NCBI GenBank assembly: GCA_031362415.1
Contig: JANLSK010000165.1
Location: 1 to 51,747 of the forward strand
Reading direction: 5' to 3'
Length of the DNA stretch: 51,747 nucleotides
Source of the DNA: VFJJ01 sp031362415
Lineage (GTDB): Bacteria; Actinomycetota; Acidimicrobiia; IMCC26256; VFJJ01
Shown here: in pieces, positions 34,427 through 42,813 of the stretch
Layout of the letters: every line of letters begins with the position of its first letter
Position numbering within the stretch: position 1 is the first letter of the stretch
Notes under the pieces: model-generated
The model's input: the letters and a program-made list of their open reading frames with translations, nothing else
Database searches by the model: none
What the model was told of the DNA's origin: nothing
Made by a program: the position numbers and the translations under genes

Positions 34427-35362
34427 ATGAAATTCGGCATCCAGCACGGCATCGGTGACCCGGCCTGGGTGCCGGCGATCCTGGAACCCCAGGCGGTCAA
34501 GGCCTTCGCCCGTTCTGTCGAGGAGGTTGGCTGGGACGCGCTGGCGTTCACCGACCATCCCGCGCCGTCCGTGCGGTGGATCGGTGCCGGTGGGGAAGGC
34601 ATCGCCGAGCCCTTCACCTCGCTGGGGTTTTGTGCCGCGGTCACCGAGTCGATCCGCTTGCTCACGTGGGTCCTGGTCCCGGCCTACCGGAATCCATTCC
34701 TCAGTGCGCATGCCGTCGCCACGCTCGACCGGTTGAGCGCCGGCCGGGTCACGCTCGGGCTCGGAACCGGGTATCTCAAGTCGGAGATGCGGGCCCTGGG
34801 TCTCGATCCGGCGGAACGCCTGAGGGTCTTCGACGAGACGATGGACGTGATGCGGCGGGCCTGGACCACCGACGAGGTCGACCATGAGAGCGCCGGATTC
34901 TCGGCCCGGGGTGTTCGAGTCATCCCCCCGGTCGTGCAGCAGCCGCATCCTCCATTGTGGCTCCACGGCAACAGTCCGTTCGGTCTTGCTCGCGCGGCTC
35001 GCTACGCGCAGGGTTGGATCGCCATGATCGGCGACGGTCCCATCATCACCACTGTGCGAACGACGCCCATCCCCGACCTCGACGCCCTGAGACGGCGGAT
35101 CGACGAGCTTCGTGCGGCGACCGAAGCGGCGGGCCGACCCGCCGACGACGTGACCGTGATCGTGAACGGGCACTGGCCCAAGCTCGACATCCGCCAGGGA
35201 TGGGACGTCGATGCCTACCTCGGTGACGTCGCCCGGTTCGCCGAGTTGGGTGTGGAATGGCTCGTGATGCTGGTCTGCGGCGACGATCCCGGCGCCTCCG
35301 AGGAGACGGTCCGGGCCTTCGGGGAGCAGGTGGTGCGGCCATCGGCCGACGCGGTCACGTGA
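34427..35362 (+). CDS. LLM-class flavin-dependent oxidoreductase
   Basis: A 311-residue LLM protein. FTDHPAPS at about 45-52, LSAHAVATLDRLSAGR and LGLGTGYLKSEM are the barrel landmarks of TIGR03619-type F420-dependent members. GGAGGAG is 5 bases before the ATG. Operator site 6 stands directly upstream. Converges on the MFS gene with a 28-base gap. Confidence 0.88.
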   Translation: MKFGIQHGIGDPAWVPAILEPQAVKAFARSVEEVGWDALAFTDHPAPSVRWIGAGGEGIAEPFTSLGFCAAVTESIRLLTWVLVPAYRNPFLSAHAVATLDRLSAGRVTLGLGTGYLKSEMRALGLDPAERLRVFDETMDVMRRAWTTDEVDHESAGFSARGVRVIPPVVQQPHPPLWLHGNSPFGLARAARYAQGWIAMIGDGPIITTVRTTPIPDLDALRRRIDELRAATEAAGRPADDVTVIVNGHWPKLDIRQGWDVDAYLGDVARFAELGVEWLVMLVCGDDPGASEETVRAFGEQVVRPSADAVT

Positions 35363-35390
35363 GCGCCTTCCCTGTCGGTGGCGATTCTCG

Positions 35391-36641
35391 CTACGAGATG
35401 CTCGGAGTGGTCGGGGGCTCGGCGAGTCGGCCCCGCCAGTGCAGCGCCAACCCGAGCGCCCCGGCGAGCACGGACACGGCACTGACGCCGAAGCTGGCCC
35501 CGGCGGTCCAGGTCTCGGCGATCCAGCCGACGAGCGGTCCGCCGACGACGTTGGATCCGAACGCCACGAGGAAATACAGACCGATGACCCGTCCCCGCAT
35601 CGCGGTGGGCGATCCCAGCTGGAGCGAGGCGTTGAGGGTGACGCCCAGCAGCAGGCCCACGAAGCCCGCAACGGCGACACCGGGCACGACGATGCCCAGG
35701 TGCGTGCGCTCGGCGCATAGAGCCAGCCCGATGCCGAGGAACACCATGGAGCGCAGCAGCAGTCCCTTGGTGGGGTGCGGACGGGCTGCGCTGACGACGG
35801 CTCCGGCCAGGGCGCCCATCCCGTAGACGGCCGCCAGGAGACCAAACGTGCGGGCGTCGTCGCCGAACTCGTCGCGCACCAACAGGGGGAGGGCCACGGT
35901 GAAGTTCACGGCCACGAGGCCGACGATGAGGGCCAACCCCAACGTGTCGCGGAGCTCGGGTGTGGTCCAGATCAAGCGGACACCTTCACTGACCCCACCC
36001 GATGCGGCTGAGCCGTGCCTCACGCCGGCGCGGGCGCGCCGTGCCCCGGGCACCTTCATGGCGACCACGGCTGCGATGATCGCCCCGTAGGAGATGGCGT
36101 TGATGACGAAGCAGATCCCGATGCCGACGGTGTCGATCAGGATCCCCGCGACACCGGGCCCCACGACCCGGGCGACTTGCACGAGACCGGCGTTGAGCGA
36201 CAGTGCGTTGCGGAGGTCGTCGTTTCCCACGACCCGTCCGACGAGCGACTGACGGGTCGGTGTGTCGAACGCCAGACCAATTCCCTGGACGATCGCCAAG
36301 ACGTACAGCATCCACAGCTCGACGGTGTCGGTGAGCACGACGATCGCCAGCACACTGGCCTGTAGGCCGAGGACGGTCTGCACGGCGAGCACCGACCGTC
36401 GCTGATCGAAGCGGTCGGCGACGGCTCCGGCCCAGGCGCTCAGCAGCACGACCGGCACGAACTGCACCGAGGTCAACAGGCCCACGGTCGTCCCGCTTCC
36501 AGTGAGCTGGAGCACCAGCCAGGCCATGGCCACGGTCTGGGCCCACGATCCGCACATCGACGAGAGCTGACCCACGAAGTACAAGCGAAACGTGGGGATG
36601 CGGAGGGCCCGGAACATGGTGGGCTCACTGGTCCTCGTCAC
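35391..36641 (-). CDS. MFS transporter (EntS/MFS_3-like exporter)
   Basis: A 416-residue major-facilitator protein with about 12 hydrophobic helices. The first is FRLYFVGQLSSMCGSW; the loop between helices 2 and 3 has GAVADRFDQRR, the MFS motif A. Length and the FDTPTRQSLV segment fit the MFS_3/EntS group of small-molecule exporters. It starts at GTG 36641, overlapping the IclR stop by four bases (GTGA); ATG further in is an alternative. Coupling to IclR suggests efflux of the inducer or an intermediate. Confidence 0.9.
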   Translation of the reverse strand: MTRTSEPTMFRALRIPTFRLYFVGQLSSMCGSWAQTVAMAWLVLQLTGSGTTVGLLTSVQFVPVVLLSAWAGAVADRFDQRRSVLAVQTVLGLQASVLAIVVLTDTVELWMLYVLAIVQGIGLAFDTPTRQSLVGRVVGNDDLRNALSLNAGLVQVARVVGPGVAGILIDTVGIGICFVINAISYGAIIAAVVAMKVPGARRARAGVRHGSAASGGVSEGVRLIWTTPELRDTLGLALIVGLVAVNFTVALPLLVRDEFGDDARTFGLLAAVYGMGALAGAVVSAARPHPTKGLLLRSMVFLGIGLALCAERTHLGIVVPGVAVAGFVGLLLGVTLNASLQLGSPTAMRGRVIGLYFLVAFGSNVVGGPLVGWIAETWTAGASFGVSAVSVLAGALGLALHWRGRLAEPPTTPSIS

Positions 36642-37531
36642 GTCGGCAGTCTGCCCTTGGTCTGCTTGGTGACGAGCGTGGCGCAGGCCCGGACCCGTCG
36701 TGCGCAGTCGACGACTTCGGCTGCGGCAAGGCCGAGGGGGAACCCGGCTGCGGCGATGGCGGCCAGCACCCGGCGGTCGCTGTCGAAGATGGGGGCGGCG
36801 ATCGTGCTGATGTCGTAGGTGCGCTCGGGATCGACGGCGGTGAGCTCGTACTCGTCCTCTCGGCCGACGGCGGCGATCAATGCTCCGAGGCTGGTACGCA
36901 GGCGGGTCTGTCGGGGGTCGTCGGTCAGCGCCAGGACGGCGTCACCGAGGGCACGTTGGGTCGTCGACGCCAGGCTGATCGCGTACCCGTTGGTGCGCAC
37001 CGCGGCGAGCATCGAAGCGGCTCGCCGTCCGTCGATGGCCTCGGGCATGGGTGAGTGCGCCAGCCAGTCGGACACGTGCTCGGGTGGGGCCCAGGCCATG
37101 AAGACGGCGCCGAAGGGGGGAACGAGCGGAACCCGTTCCCCTTCCCTGAATCCCGGCCCGAACTGCGAGTGGGTATTGGCGACGGCGATGAAGATGATCT
37201 CGGTGGGGGTGGGGGCGGTGACGACGACATCGGCGCACAGGTCGGCTGCGAGGTGCTCGATGGCCTTGGTCGCCACGGCGATCGCCGGATGCTGCTTGAG
37301 GGCCGCGACGCCTGCGGTGACGAGCGCCGGGCCGAGGGAGTACGCCTTGTGGGCCGGGTGACGGTACAGGTAGCCCGAGGCCGTGAGCTCGTTCAGCACC
37401 GCGTGGGCAGAACCGAGGCTGATACCCGTGCGTCGCACGATGTCGGAGATGGTGAAGTGGTCGTCGGGGTGGGCCACGAGCAGATCGATGATCTGCAGCG
37501 CACGGGTGACGGCGGGGGCAGGACGAGCCAT
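36638..37531 (-). CDS. IclR-family transcriptional regulator
   Basis: A 297-residue regulator: winged helix-turn-helix at about 20-75 (TISDIVRRTGISLGSAHAVLNEL) and a GAF-like effector domain from about 95 to 280. GAGGAGG precedes ATG 37531. It is divergent from the LLM gene at 37668, and the gap carries two overlapping GAAAG/TTTCGC inverted repeats that may be its operator. Cotranscribed with the MFS exporter. Confidence 0.9.
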   Translation of the reverse strand: MARPAPAVTRALQIIDLLVAHPDDHFTISDIVRRTGISLGSAHAVLNELTASGYLYRHPAHKAYSLGPALVTAGVAALKQHPAIAVATKAIEHLAADLCADVVVTAPTPTEIIFIAVANTHSQFGPGFREGERVPLVPPFGAVFMAWAPPEHVSDWLAHSPMPEAIDGRRAASMLAAVRTNGYAISLASTTQRALGDAVLALTDDPRQTRLRTSLGALIAAVGREDEYELTAVDPERTYDISTIAAPIFDSDRRVLAAIAAAGFPLGLAAAEVVDCARRVRACATLVTKQTKGRLPT

Positions 37532-37625
37532 GGGCACCTCCTCGGGCGGATGCACGGCCAACGGACGCGAGCCGCGAGCCAATGCTTTTGACGGTCGTGG
37601 GAGCCGAGCTCTAGTGTACGGGCTG

Positions 37626-37650
37626 GAAAGAATCTTTCGCTACTGCGAAA
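37626..37650. promoter_or_regulatory. Possible IclR operator: overlapping inverted repeats
   Basis: Two linked palindromes: GAAAG-AAT-CTTTC (37626-37638) and TTTCGC-TACT-GCGAAA (37635-37650), sharing the TTTC half. They lie between the divergent IclR gene and the LLM gene, 17 bases before the latter's GTG. Confidence 0.5.
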
Positions 37651-37667
37651 ATTAGCGCGGAGGCCTT

Positions 37668-38834
37668 GTGAAGCTCGACCTGCTCTACGAGTTCCAGCCG
37701 AAGATCGGTCCGTACCCTGAAGCCTTCCCCTACGGGCAAAAGCGAGCCGAGCAGCAGGCCTACGACGAGGCCTTCGAGGAGATCAAGCTGGCCGACCGCT
37801 TGGGCTTCCAGACCGTGTGGGTCGTCGAACACCACTTCCGCGACGGCCGCTCGGCCTCGCCCTGCAACGAGGTGATCCTCGGGGCACTCTCGAAGGTCAC
37901 CCAGAACATCCGCCTGGGCTTCGGTGTCGTCCTGATGCCCCCGGGCTTCCAGCACCCCGTCCGGGTGGCCGAGAAGGTCGCAACGGTCGACATCTTGAGC
38001 AAGGGACGGGTCGAGTGGGGAACGGGACGGTCAACGCCCAACGAGCAGTTGGGCTTCCACGTCCCGGCCGACGACCGTTCACGGGCCATGTGGAAGGAGG
38101 GCGTGGAGTTCGTCGTCGCCGCATGGGAGAACGAGAAGCTGGCGTGGAAGTCGGAGAACATCGACTTCCCCGAGCGGTTCATTACGCCCCGGCCGTACCA
38201 GGACCCCCATCCTCCGGCCTGGCTCGCGGCGGCCGGTGACGTCTCGGCCTACAACGCCGGCAAGAACGGACTCGGTCTGTTGTCGTTCGCCTTGCTCCAA
38301 CCGGTGGAGAAGATGGCCGAGCACATCCGAATGTACCGCCAGGGTCAGGCCGAGTGCGTTGAGCCGATCACCCGGTTCAAGAACGACCGCGTCGGTGCGT
38401 ACACGCTCGTGCATTGTGCCGATGACATGGATGAAGCAGCCGAGTATGGGCTTTGGGATTCGGTGAAATGGTGGTACCAGAACCTGGCCCAGTTCACCCT
38501 GCAATGGGAGCTTGCCCATCTTCCCGAGGACGAGAAAGAGCTCATCTTCCCGCTCCTGAAGCCGTCGCTCGAAGGCAACATCGACGTGAGCCAGTACACC
38601 GAGCAGGACATGATCATCGTCGGTACGCCCGACGAGTGCGTCGAGAAGATCCTCCGGTACGAGGAGGCTGGAGTCGACCAACTCCTGTGCTACTGCCAGT
38701 TCGGCTACCTGCCCCACGAGAAGGTGCTCCGCAACCTCGAGCTGCTCGGCACGCAGGTGATCCCCAAGCTCGAGGCTCGGGGCCATCGGGTCGACTACCA
38801 GGCCATGTTCAAGGAGGGCCAGCGTTGGACATGA
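37668..38834 (+). CDS. Luciferase-like flavin monooxygenase
   Basis: A 388-residue LLM protein. WVVEHHFRDG at about 45-54, LPQ-type MPPGFQHPVRVAEK and VEWGTGRSTPNEQLGF are the flavin-site segments; the C-terminal IVGTPDECVEKILRYEEAGVDQ is family-typical. Different subfamily from the 27056/31001 pair. GGAGG precedes the GTG start. Its stop overlaps the start of a 58-codon frame (ATGA). Probably controlled by the divergent IclR regulator. Confidence 0.9.
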   Translation: MKLDLLYEFQPKIGPYPEAFPYGQKRAEQQAYDEAFEEIKLADRLGFQTVWVVEHHFRDGRSASPCNEVILGALSKVTQNIRLGFGVVLMPPGFQHPVRVAEKVATVDILSKGRVEWGTGRSTPNEQLGFHVPADDRSRAMWKEGVEFVVAAWENEKLAWKSENIDFPERFITPRPYQDPHPPAWLAAAGDVSAYNAGKNGLGLLSFALLQPVEKMAEHIRMYRQGQAECVEPITRFKNDRVGAYTLVHCADDMDEAAEYGLWDSVKWWYQNLAQFTLQWELAHLPEDEKELIFPLLKPSLEGNIDVSQYTEQDMIIVGTPDECVEKILRYEEAGVDQLLCYCQFGYLPHEKVLRNLELLGTQVIPKLEARGHRVDYQAMFKEGQRWT

Positions 38835-39007
38835 TCTCCGGGCTCCGCTACGAGGCTCAGAAGAAAAAGGAGGAGGCCGAACGGGCCCGCCTCCTCGCCG
38901 AGGCCGAGGGGATCGAGGGCCCTCTGGACGCGCCGTCCACCGAGGTGTCGACGTCGTCGGGCCCCGCTCCCGTTCCCGTCGACGAGGAGGTCGACGGTCA
39001 GCCGTGA
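38831..39007 (+). CDS. Small charged protein, 58 residues
   Basis: A 58-residue frame whose ATG overlaps the LLM stop codon (ATGA), the arrangement of a coupled gene. The N-terminal half is a likely helix (RYEAQKKKEEAERARLLAEAEG), the C-terminal half is Pro/Ser/Asp-rich and probably disordered. No family recognised. Its 3' end overlaps the end of the convergent TetR gene by 10 bases. A role as a small partner of the LLM enzyme is conjecture. Confidence 0.5.
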   Translation: MISGLRYEAQKKKEEAERARLLAEAEGIEGPLDAPSTEVSTSSGPAPVPVDEEVDGQP

Positions 39008-39762
39008 TGCTCGGGCGCTTCGAGGATGGCGGCGAGGGCCAGGGCCGTGTTGTCGAGGAGCTCGTCCTCACCGAACGGGGCCTGCTCGAGGCGCCAGAGC
39101 CACCACATACGGTCGAGCATGCTGAACAAGAGCATGCCCTGTTGGGTCGGATCTCCGATGGGATGACCGCGAAGCGCATCCATGATGAGTCCGAGCCGGC
39201 GCGACGAGTTCAGCAGGTTCGGGCGGCCCGCTCGAAGGAGTTCTTCATCCTCTTGGGCGGCCTGGATGAATGACAGCGAGAAGCTCCCGTGCACGTCCTG
39301 AAAAGCGAAGTACTCGGACACCCAGCAGGTGAGATCTCGGAGCGTCCAGTCGTGGCCGAGCTTGCCCAGTCGGCCGATCACCGCCTGCGCGTCGCGATGC
39401 GCGTGCAGACCCAGCGCCAACAGCACGTCGCGCTTCGACGGGAAGTACGTGTAGAACGAGGCTCGAGAGATGCCGGCCGCCCGGGTGATCTCGTCGATGG
39501 TTGTACCAGCGTAGCCGCGCGAGAGCAGGATTTCCTTGGTGGTGTTGAGGATCAGGTCTATCGTTCGATGTGCTCGCGGTCCCAGTTCGGCCGCCGGCCG
39601 ACGCAGGTGCGGCACGACGACCAGATCCGAGCTCGAGCGACTTGATCCCGCCCGGCTTGACCGAGATCGGCCCCGTCGCTCACGATCGGTGGTCGCGGAC
39701 TCGGCCCGAGCATCGGGCGACGCGATGCTCGCGGCCGTGGAACTCTCGTCGGCAGTCACCAT
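38998..39762 (-). CDS. TetR-family transcriptional regulator
   Basis: A 254-residue regulator with a TetR DNA-binding domain at about 63-110 (AGTTIDEITRAAGISRASFYTYFPSKRDVLLAL, split here only by family landmarks) and a helical ligand domain after it. The first 60 residues are Ser/Arg-rich and unlike TetR proteins; a GTG at 39615 (residue 50) would give a standard 205-residue protein, but neither start has a strong ribosome-binding site. A perfect copy of the 16-bp inverted repeat lies 33 bases upstream of ATG 39762, pointing to self-regulation and control of the other seven sites. Confidence 0.9.
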   Translation of the reverse strand: MVTADESSTAASIASPDARAESATTDRERRGRSRSSRAGSSRSSSDLVVVPHLRRPAAELGPRAHRTIDLILNTTKEILLSRGYAGTTIDEITRAAGISRASFYTYFPSKRDVLLALGLHAHRDAQAVIGRLGKLGHDWTLRDLTCWVSEYFAFQDVHGSFSLSFIQAAQEDEELLRAGRPNLLNSSRRLGLIMDALRGHPIGDPTQQGMLLFSMLDRMWWLWRLEQAPFGEDELLDNTALALAAILEAPEHHG

Positions 39763-39795
39763 GGGGGAGACGATACAGGCTCGCTGCTGGCTTCG

Positions 39796-39811
39796 TTGAC
39801 ACCTGTGTCAA
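39796..39811. promoter_or_regulatory. Operator site 7, perfect copy, TetR/NTF2-like divergent promoter
   Basis: TTGACACCTGTGTCAA, a perfect 6+6 inverted repeat with 4-base spacer between the TetR gene and the divergent catabolic operon starting at 39897. It is the best match to the consensus in the window. Confidence 0.75.
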
Positions 39812-39896
39812 CCGATCGTGCGGCCTCGTGCCGGGAGACCCGGCTCCTGTCGCAGGGTGGCGTTGCTGAGCCCATGCATCGTGATGGCTGAGGAGG

Positions 39897-40448
39897 ATGG
39901 TGACCCGACCGACTGATTCTGAGCTCCGCCGCTACGTGGACGAGCAGGAGATCCGAAACGTCTATCTCCGCTATTGCCGCGGTATCGACCGGATGGACCT
40001 CGACCTGGTGCGTGCGTGCTATCACCCTGACGCGCTCGACGAACACGGCGATTTCCGCGGTGGAGTCGACGAGTTCCTGGCCTTCGTGGCCAGCGGCCTG
40101 ACGCGTTACGAGCGCACCATGCACTTCATCGGCAACATCCTCGTGGAGGTCACGGGCGACCGGGCCCGGGGTGAGGCTTACGCCATCGCCTTGCACCGAT
40201 TAGCTCCGCGAGGCGACCGGCCGGCCCGCGATCACGTCGTCGGCTTCCGCTACGTCGACGATTTCGCTCGGCGCGACGGACAGTGGCGCATCTCGCATCG
40301 GGTCTGTGTATTCGACTGGACCCGCACCGACGCCGTTCCGGCCGGGTGGGAGTTCACCGACGGCTTCCGGAGAGGCCGTCGCGACGCCCGCGATGTCGTG
40401 TTCTCGGCGCTGCTCGCCGACGTGCTCCCGGCCGGCCCCACGGGTTGA
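39897..40448 (+). CDS. SnoaL/NTF2-like protein
   Basis: A 183-residue protein of the SnoaL-4/NTF2-like fold. EIRNVYLRYCRGIDRMDLDLVRACYHPDALDEHG is the family helix-turn-strand start (broken by landmarks YCRGIDRMD and YHPDA); RTMHFIGNILVEV and WRISHRVCVFDWTR follow. His and Asp line the pocket. Members are lyases, isomerases or binding proteins. AGGAGG lies directly before ATG 39897, so GTG 39900 may be the real start. First gene of the TetR-divergent operon. Confidence 0.85.
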   Translation: MVTRPTDSELRRYVDEQEIRNVYLRYCRGIDRMDLDLVRACYHPDALDEHGDFRGGVDEFLAFVASGLTRYERTMHFIGNILVEVTGDRARGEAYAIALHRLAPRGDRPARDHVVGFRYVDDFARRDGQWRISHRVCVFDWTRTDAVPAGWEFTDGFRRGRRDARDVVFSALLADVLPAGPTG

Positions 40449-40480
40449 TCCCCGGCCCGACAGGAGAGGTACGGTTCGAC

Positions 40481-41650
40481 ATGCTGCTCAGCTCGTTACT
40501 GGTCGACCCGGTCGACCTCACGGTATCAACCGGATGGAAGGTCGAGCCCCGGGGCGCGTGCAAGGGTGTGCACTGCGTCCCACTGCCGCCATCGGCGATC
40601 GACCTCGCTGGCCGCATCGACGTGCGCGTGCTGGCCGAGCGGCTGGGCATGGCCCTGGTCGAGGACCTCGACGGCGAGCTCTGGGCTCTCGGGCCCGAGT
40701 CGGCGGTCACCGGTCGAGCGCTCACCACGGCCGAGGCACCTGACCTGGTGCTGCCCACGATCGACGGTGAGCCCTTCCGGCTGAGCGAGCTTCGGGGCTC
40801 GAAGGTGATCATCGTCTCCTGGGCTTCCTGGTGAGGCTGCGCCCAGGACCTGCCCGTGTGGCAGGAGCTGAGAACCGAGTTGCAGGCCCGGGGGACCGAC
40901 ATCGAGATTGTGACCGTCGCTCTCGACACCGCGGGTGCCGAGGCCGCCCGGCCCTTCGTGGAACAGGCGGGCGGAGGGAACGTCGCTCTCATCGACGAGG
41001 CCCACCTGATGGGTGCGCTCTTCGGCGTCGTCAACGTCCCCAATGCCGTGTGGATCGATGAGCGCGGGATGATCGTCCGCCCGGCCGAGCCCGCGTTCCC
41101 GGGCCGTTCGCCGGTGATCGACGAGATTCGTCAGGCCGATCTCGGCGGTGGCGCAGCCGGGGCCGATGCTGAGGCCGAGGGTTCCTCGAGTGCCGGTCTC
41201 TCGCTCATGAACCAGATTCGGGGTGTTGGAGCTGCGCCCCTGCCGCCGGCCCTGGTGGAACAGCTTCGGCTCACCCAGCAGATCGTGATCGAGGCTGAGC
41301 TGTACCGCGAGATGATCCTCGACTGGGCCGAACACGGTGCCGCGAGCCGCTTCGTGCTCCCGGCCGAGGAGGTCGTTTCCCGGTCGAACGTTCGCTCACT
41401 CGACCAGTCCAGGGCCGCCGCCCATTTCGAGCTGGGTCAGCACCGGCACGGGCACGGCGATCATCCGGGAGCGATCGGGCACTGGCGCGAGGCTCATCGG
41501 CTCCACCCGGAGAACTGGACATATAAGCGCCAAGCGTGGCGCTTCGAGGCCGGCCCCGGCGGTGATCCGTCGCTCTACGACAGCAACTGGACGGCCGACG
41601 TGCGCGCCATCGGCCCCGAGAACTATTACCCCCGCTTGGAGGTCAGGTGA
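40481..41650 (+). CDS. Selenoprotein candidate: ResA/redoxin-like protein with in-frame UGA (Sec118)
   Basis: Reading through the TGA at 40832-40834 gives a single 389-residue protein. Before it: RLSELRGSKVIIVSWASW; after it, in the same frame: GCAQDLPVWQELRTELQARG. The result WASW-U-GC is the active-site pattern of ResA-like WAxxUGC selenoproteins, with Sec118 and Cys120 as the redox pair. The redoxin domain spans about 85-230; the last 100 residues form a TPR-like helical region (GAIGHWREAHRLHPENW). A hairpin suited to SelB starts 10 bases after the UGA. Without Sec insertion the product would end at residue 117. AGGAGAGG lies about 11 bases before the ATG; the 3' end overlaps the next gene by four bases (GTGA). 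Confidence 0.88.
40844..40870 (+). promoter_or_regulatory. Bacterial SECIS-like hairpin after the UGA
   Basis: CAG (40844-40846) pairs with CTG (40868-40870), a GA/AG internal loop follows, then CCTGCC (40849-40854) pairs with GGCAGG (40860-40865) around the loop CGTGT. The loop carries G and U at positions 25-28 counted from the U of UGA, close to the spacing of E. coli fdhF. Confidence 0.7.
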
Positions 41651-42813
41651 CCGTCGCGATGGTGGCCGATCCCGCTGCGACCCTCGACGAGGTACGGGTG
41701 TCGTTCCGGCAGTGGATGGCCGACAATTCGGCAGCGTTGGCGCCCTATCGCAGCGAGCCCGTGGGCGACCTGGCCGATTCCTTCGCCCATTTCCACGGCC
41801 TGCAGCGGATGCTGTGCGACGCCGGATGGACTCGGTTGGGCTGGCCCGAAAGCGTGGGCGGTCTCGGCGGGACGGGCGTGCAGCGAGCCCTCGTGCTCGA
41901 CGAGCTCGCGGCCTCCGGCCAAGCCCTGCCCGGAGGCCTGGGGAGCGTCGAGATCATCGCCCCCATGCTCGTGGGCTATGCCCCGGAACTTGCCGCGATT
42001 CATCTGGTGCCCGGGCTGCGCGGCGACGAGGTGTGGTGCCAAGGTTTCTCGGAACCCGACGCCGGGAGCGACCTGGGTTCTTTGCGGACCCGGGCCGTCG
42101 CCGACGGTGAGGGTCATAGGATCAACGGCCAGAAGATGTGGACGAGCAATGGTCACATCGCCCGACACTGCGCGGTGTTGGCCCGCACCGGTGACGACGA
42201 GCGGGGCTACCGGGGTCTCACGATGTTCTGGGTCGATCTCAGCAGTCCAGGGGTCACCGTTCGCCCCACGGCCTGCGAGAGCGGACGGTCTGAGGTCTCC
42301 GAGGTCTTCCTCGATGACGTGAGGGTGGGCCCCGAGCATGTCGTCGGCGGCGTGGGCGACGGTTGGGCGGTTGTCATGTACCTGCTGCAGTTCGAGCGGG
42401 GCGCCTACGCCTGGCAGCGTCAAGCGGAGCTGCTCGCCCAGCTCGAGGAGCTCCTCGGGCATGTGCCGCATGAAGAGTCGGGATCCACGGCCGATCTGGT
42501 GGGGAGCGCCTACCTGGCGCTGCTGGCGTTGCGGGCCCGCTGCAGCACGACGCTGGCGGCGCTCGACCAGGGTCGTGAGCTGGGACCCGAGATCTCCATC
42601 GACAAGCTGCTGCTGAGCTCGGCCGAACAGACGCTCACCGACACGGCCCGCACGGTGTTGTGGCCGGCGCTGGAGCTCGACGACGACGAGGGTGCTGAGG
42701 CCTGGCGACGCCGCTGGACGTTCTCTCGTATCACCACCATCTACGGCGGTGCCGCCGAGGTACAGCGCGATCTCGTGGCCGAGCGGCTCTTGGGCCTGCC
42801 GAGGGGACGATGA
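41647..42813 (+). CDS. Acyl-CoA dehydrogenase, probable alpha subunit
   Basis: A 388-residue acyl-CoA dehydrogenase. CQGFSEPDAGSDLGSLRTRA at about 135-154 binds FAD/substrate, INGQKMWTSNG follows, and TTIYGGAAEVQRDLVAERLLGLP ends it. The C-terminal catalytic Glu of ordinary enzymes is absent: the loop reads YGGAA. The next gene is a second, incomplete acyl-CoA dehydrogenase overlapping by four bases, as in the alpha2-beta2 steroid enzymes FadE26-27 and FadE28-29. Starts at GTG 41647, overlapping the redoxin stop. Confidence 0.9.
   Translation: MTVAMVADPAATLDEVRVSFRQWMADNSAALAPYRSEPVGDLADSFAHFHGLQRMLCDAGWTRLGWPESVGGLGGTGVQRALVLDELAASGQALPGGLGSVEIIAPMLVGYAPELAAIHLVPGLRGDEVWCQGFSEPDAGSDLGSLRTRAVADGEGHRINGQKMWTSNGHIARHCAVLARTGDDERGYRGLTMFWVDLSSPGVTVRPTACESGRSEVSEVFLDDVRVGPEHVVGGVGDGWAVVMYLLQFERGAYAWQRQAELLAQLEELLGHVPHEESGSTADLVGSAYLALLALRARCSTTLAALDQGRELGPEISIDKLLLSSAEQTLTDTARTVLWPALELDDDEGAEAWRRRWTFSRITTIYGGAAEVQRDLVAERLLGLPRGR

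Noticed and set aside
40832..40834. Nonsense mutation making the redoxin a pseudogene
   Set aside because: The UGA lies exactly on the redox-active position of a WAxxUGC motif, the frame continues for 272 codons with family features, and a SECIS-like hairpin follows.
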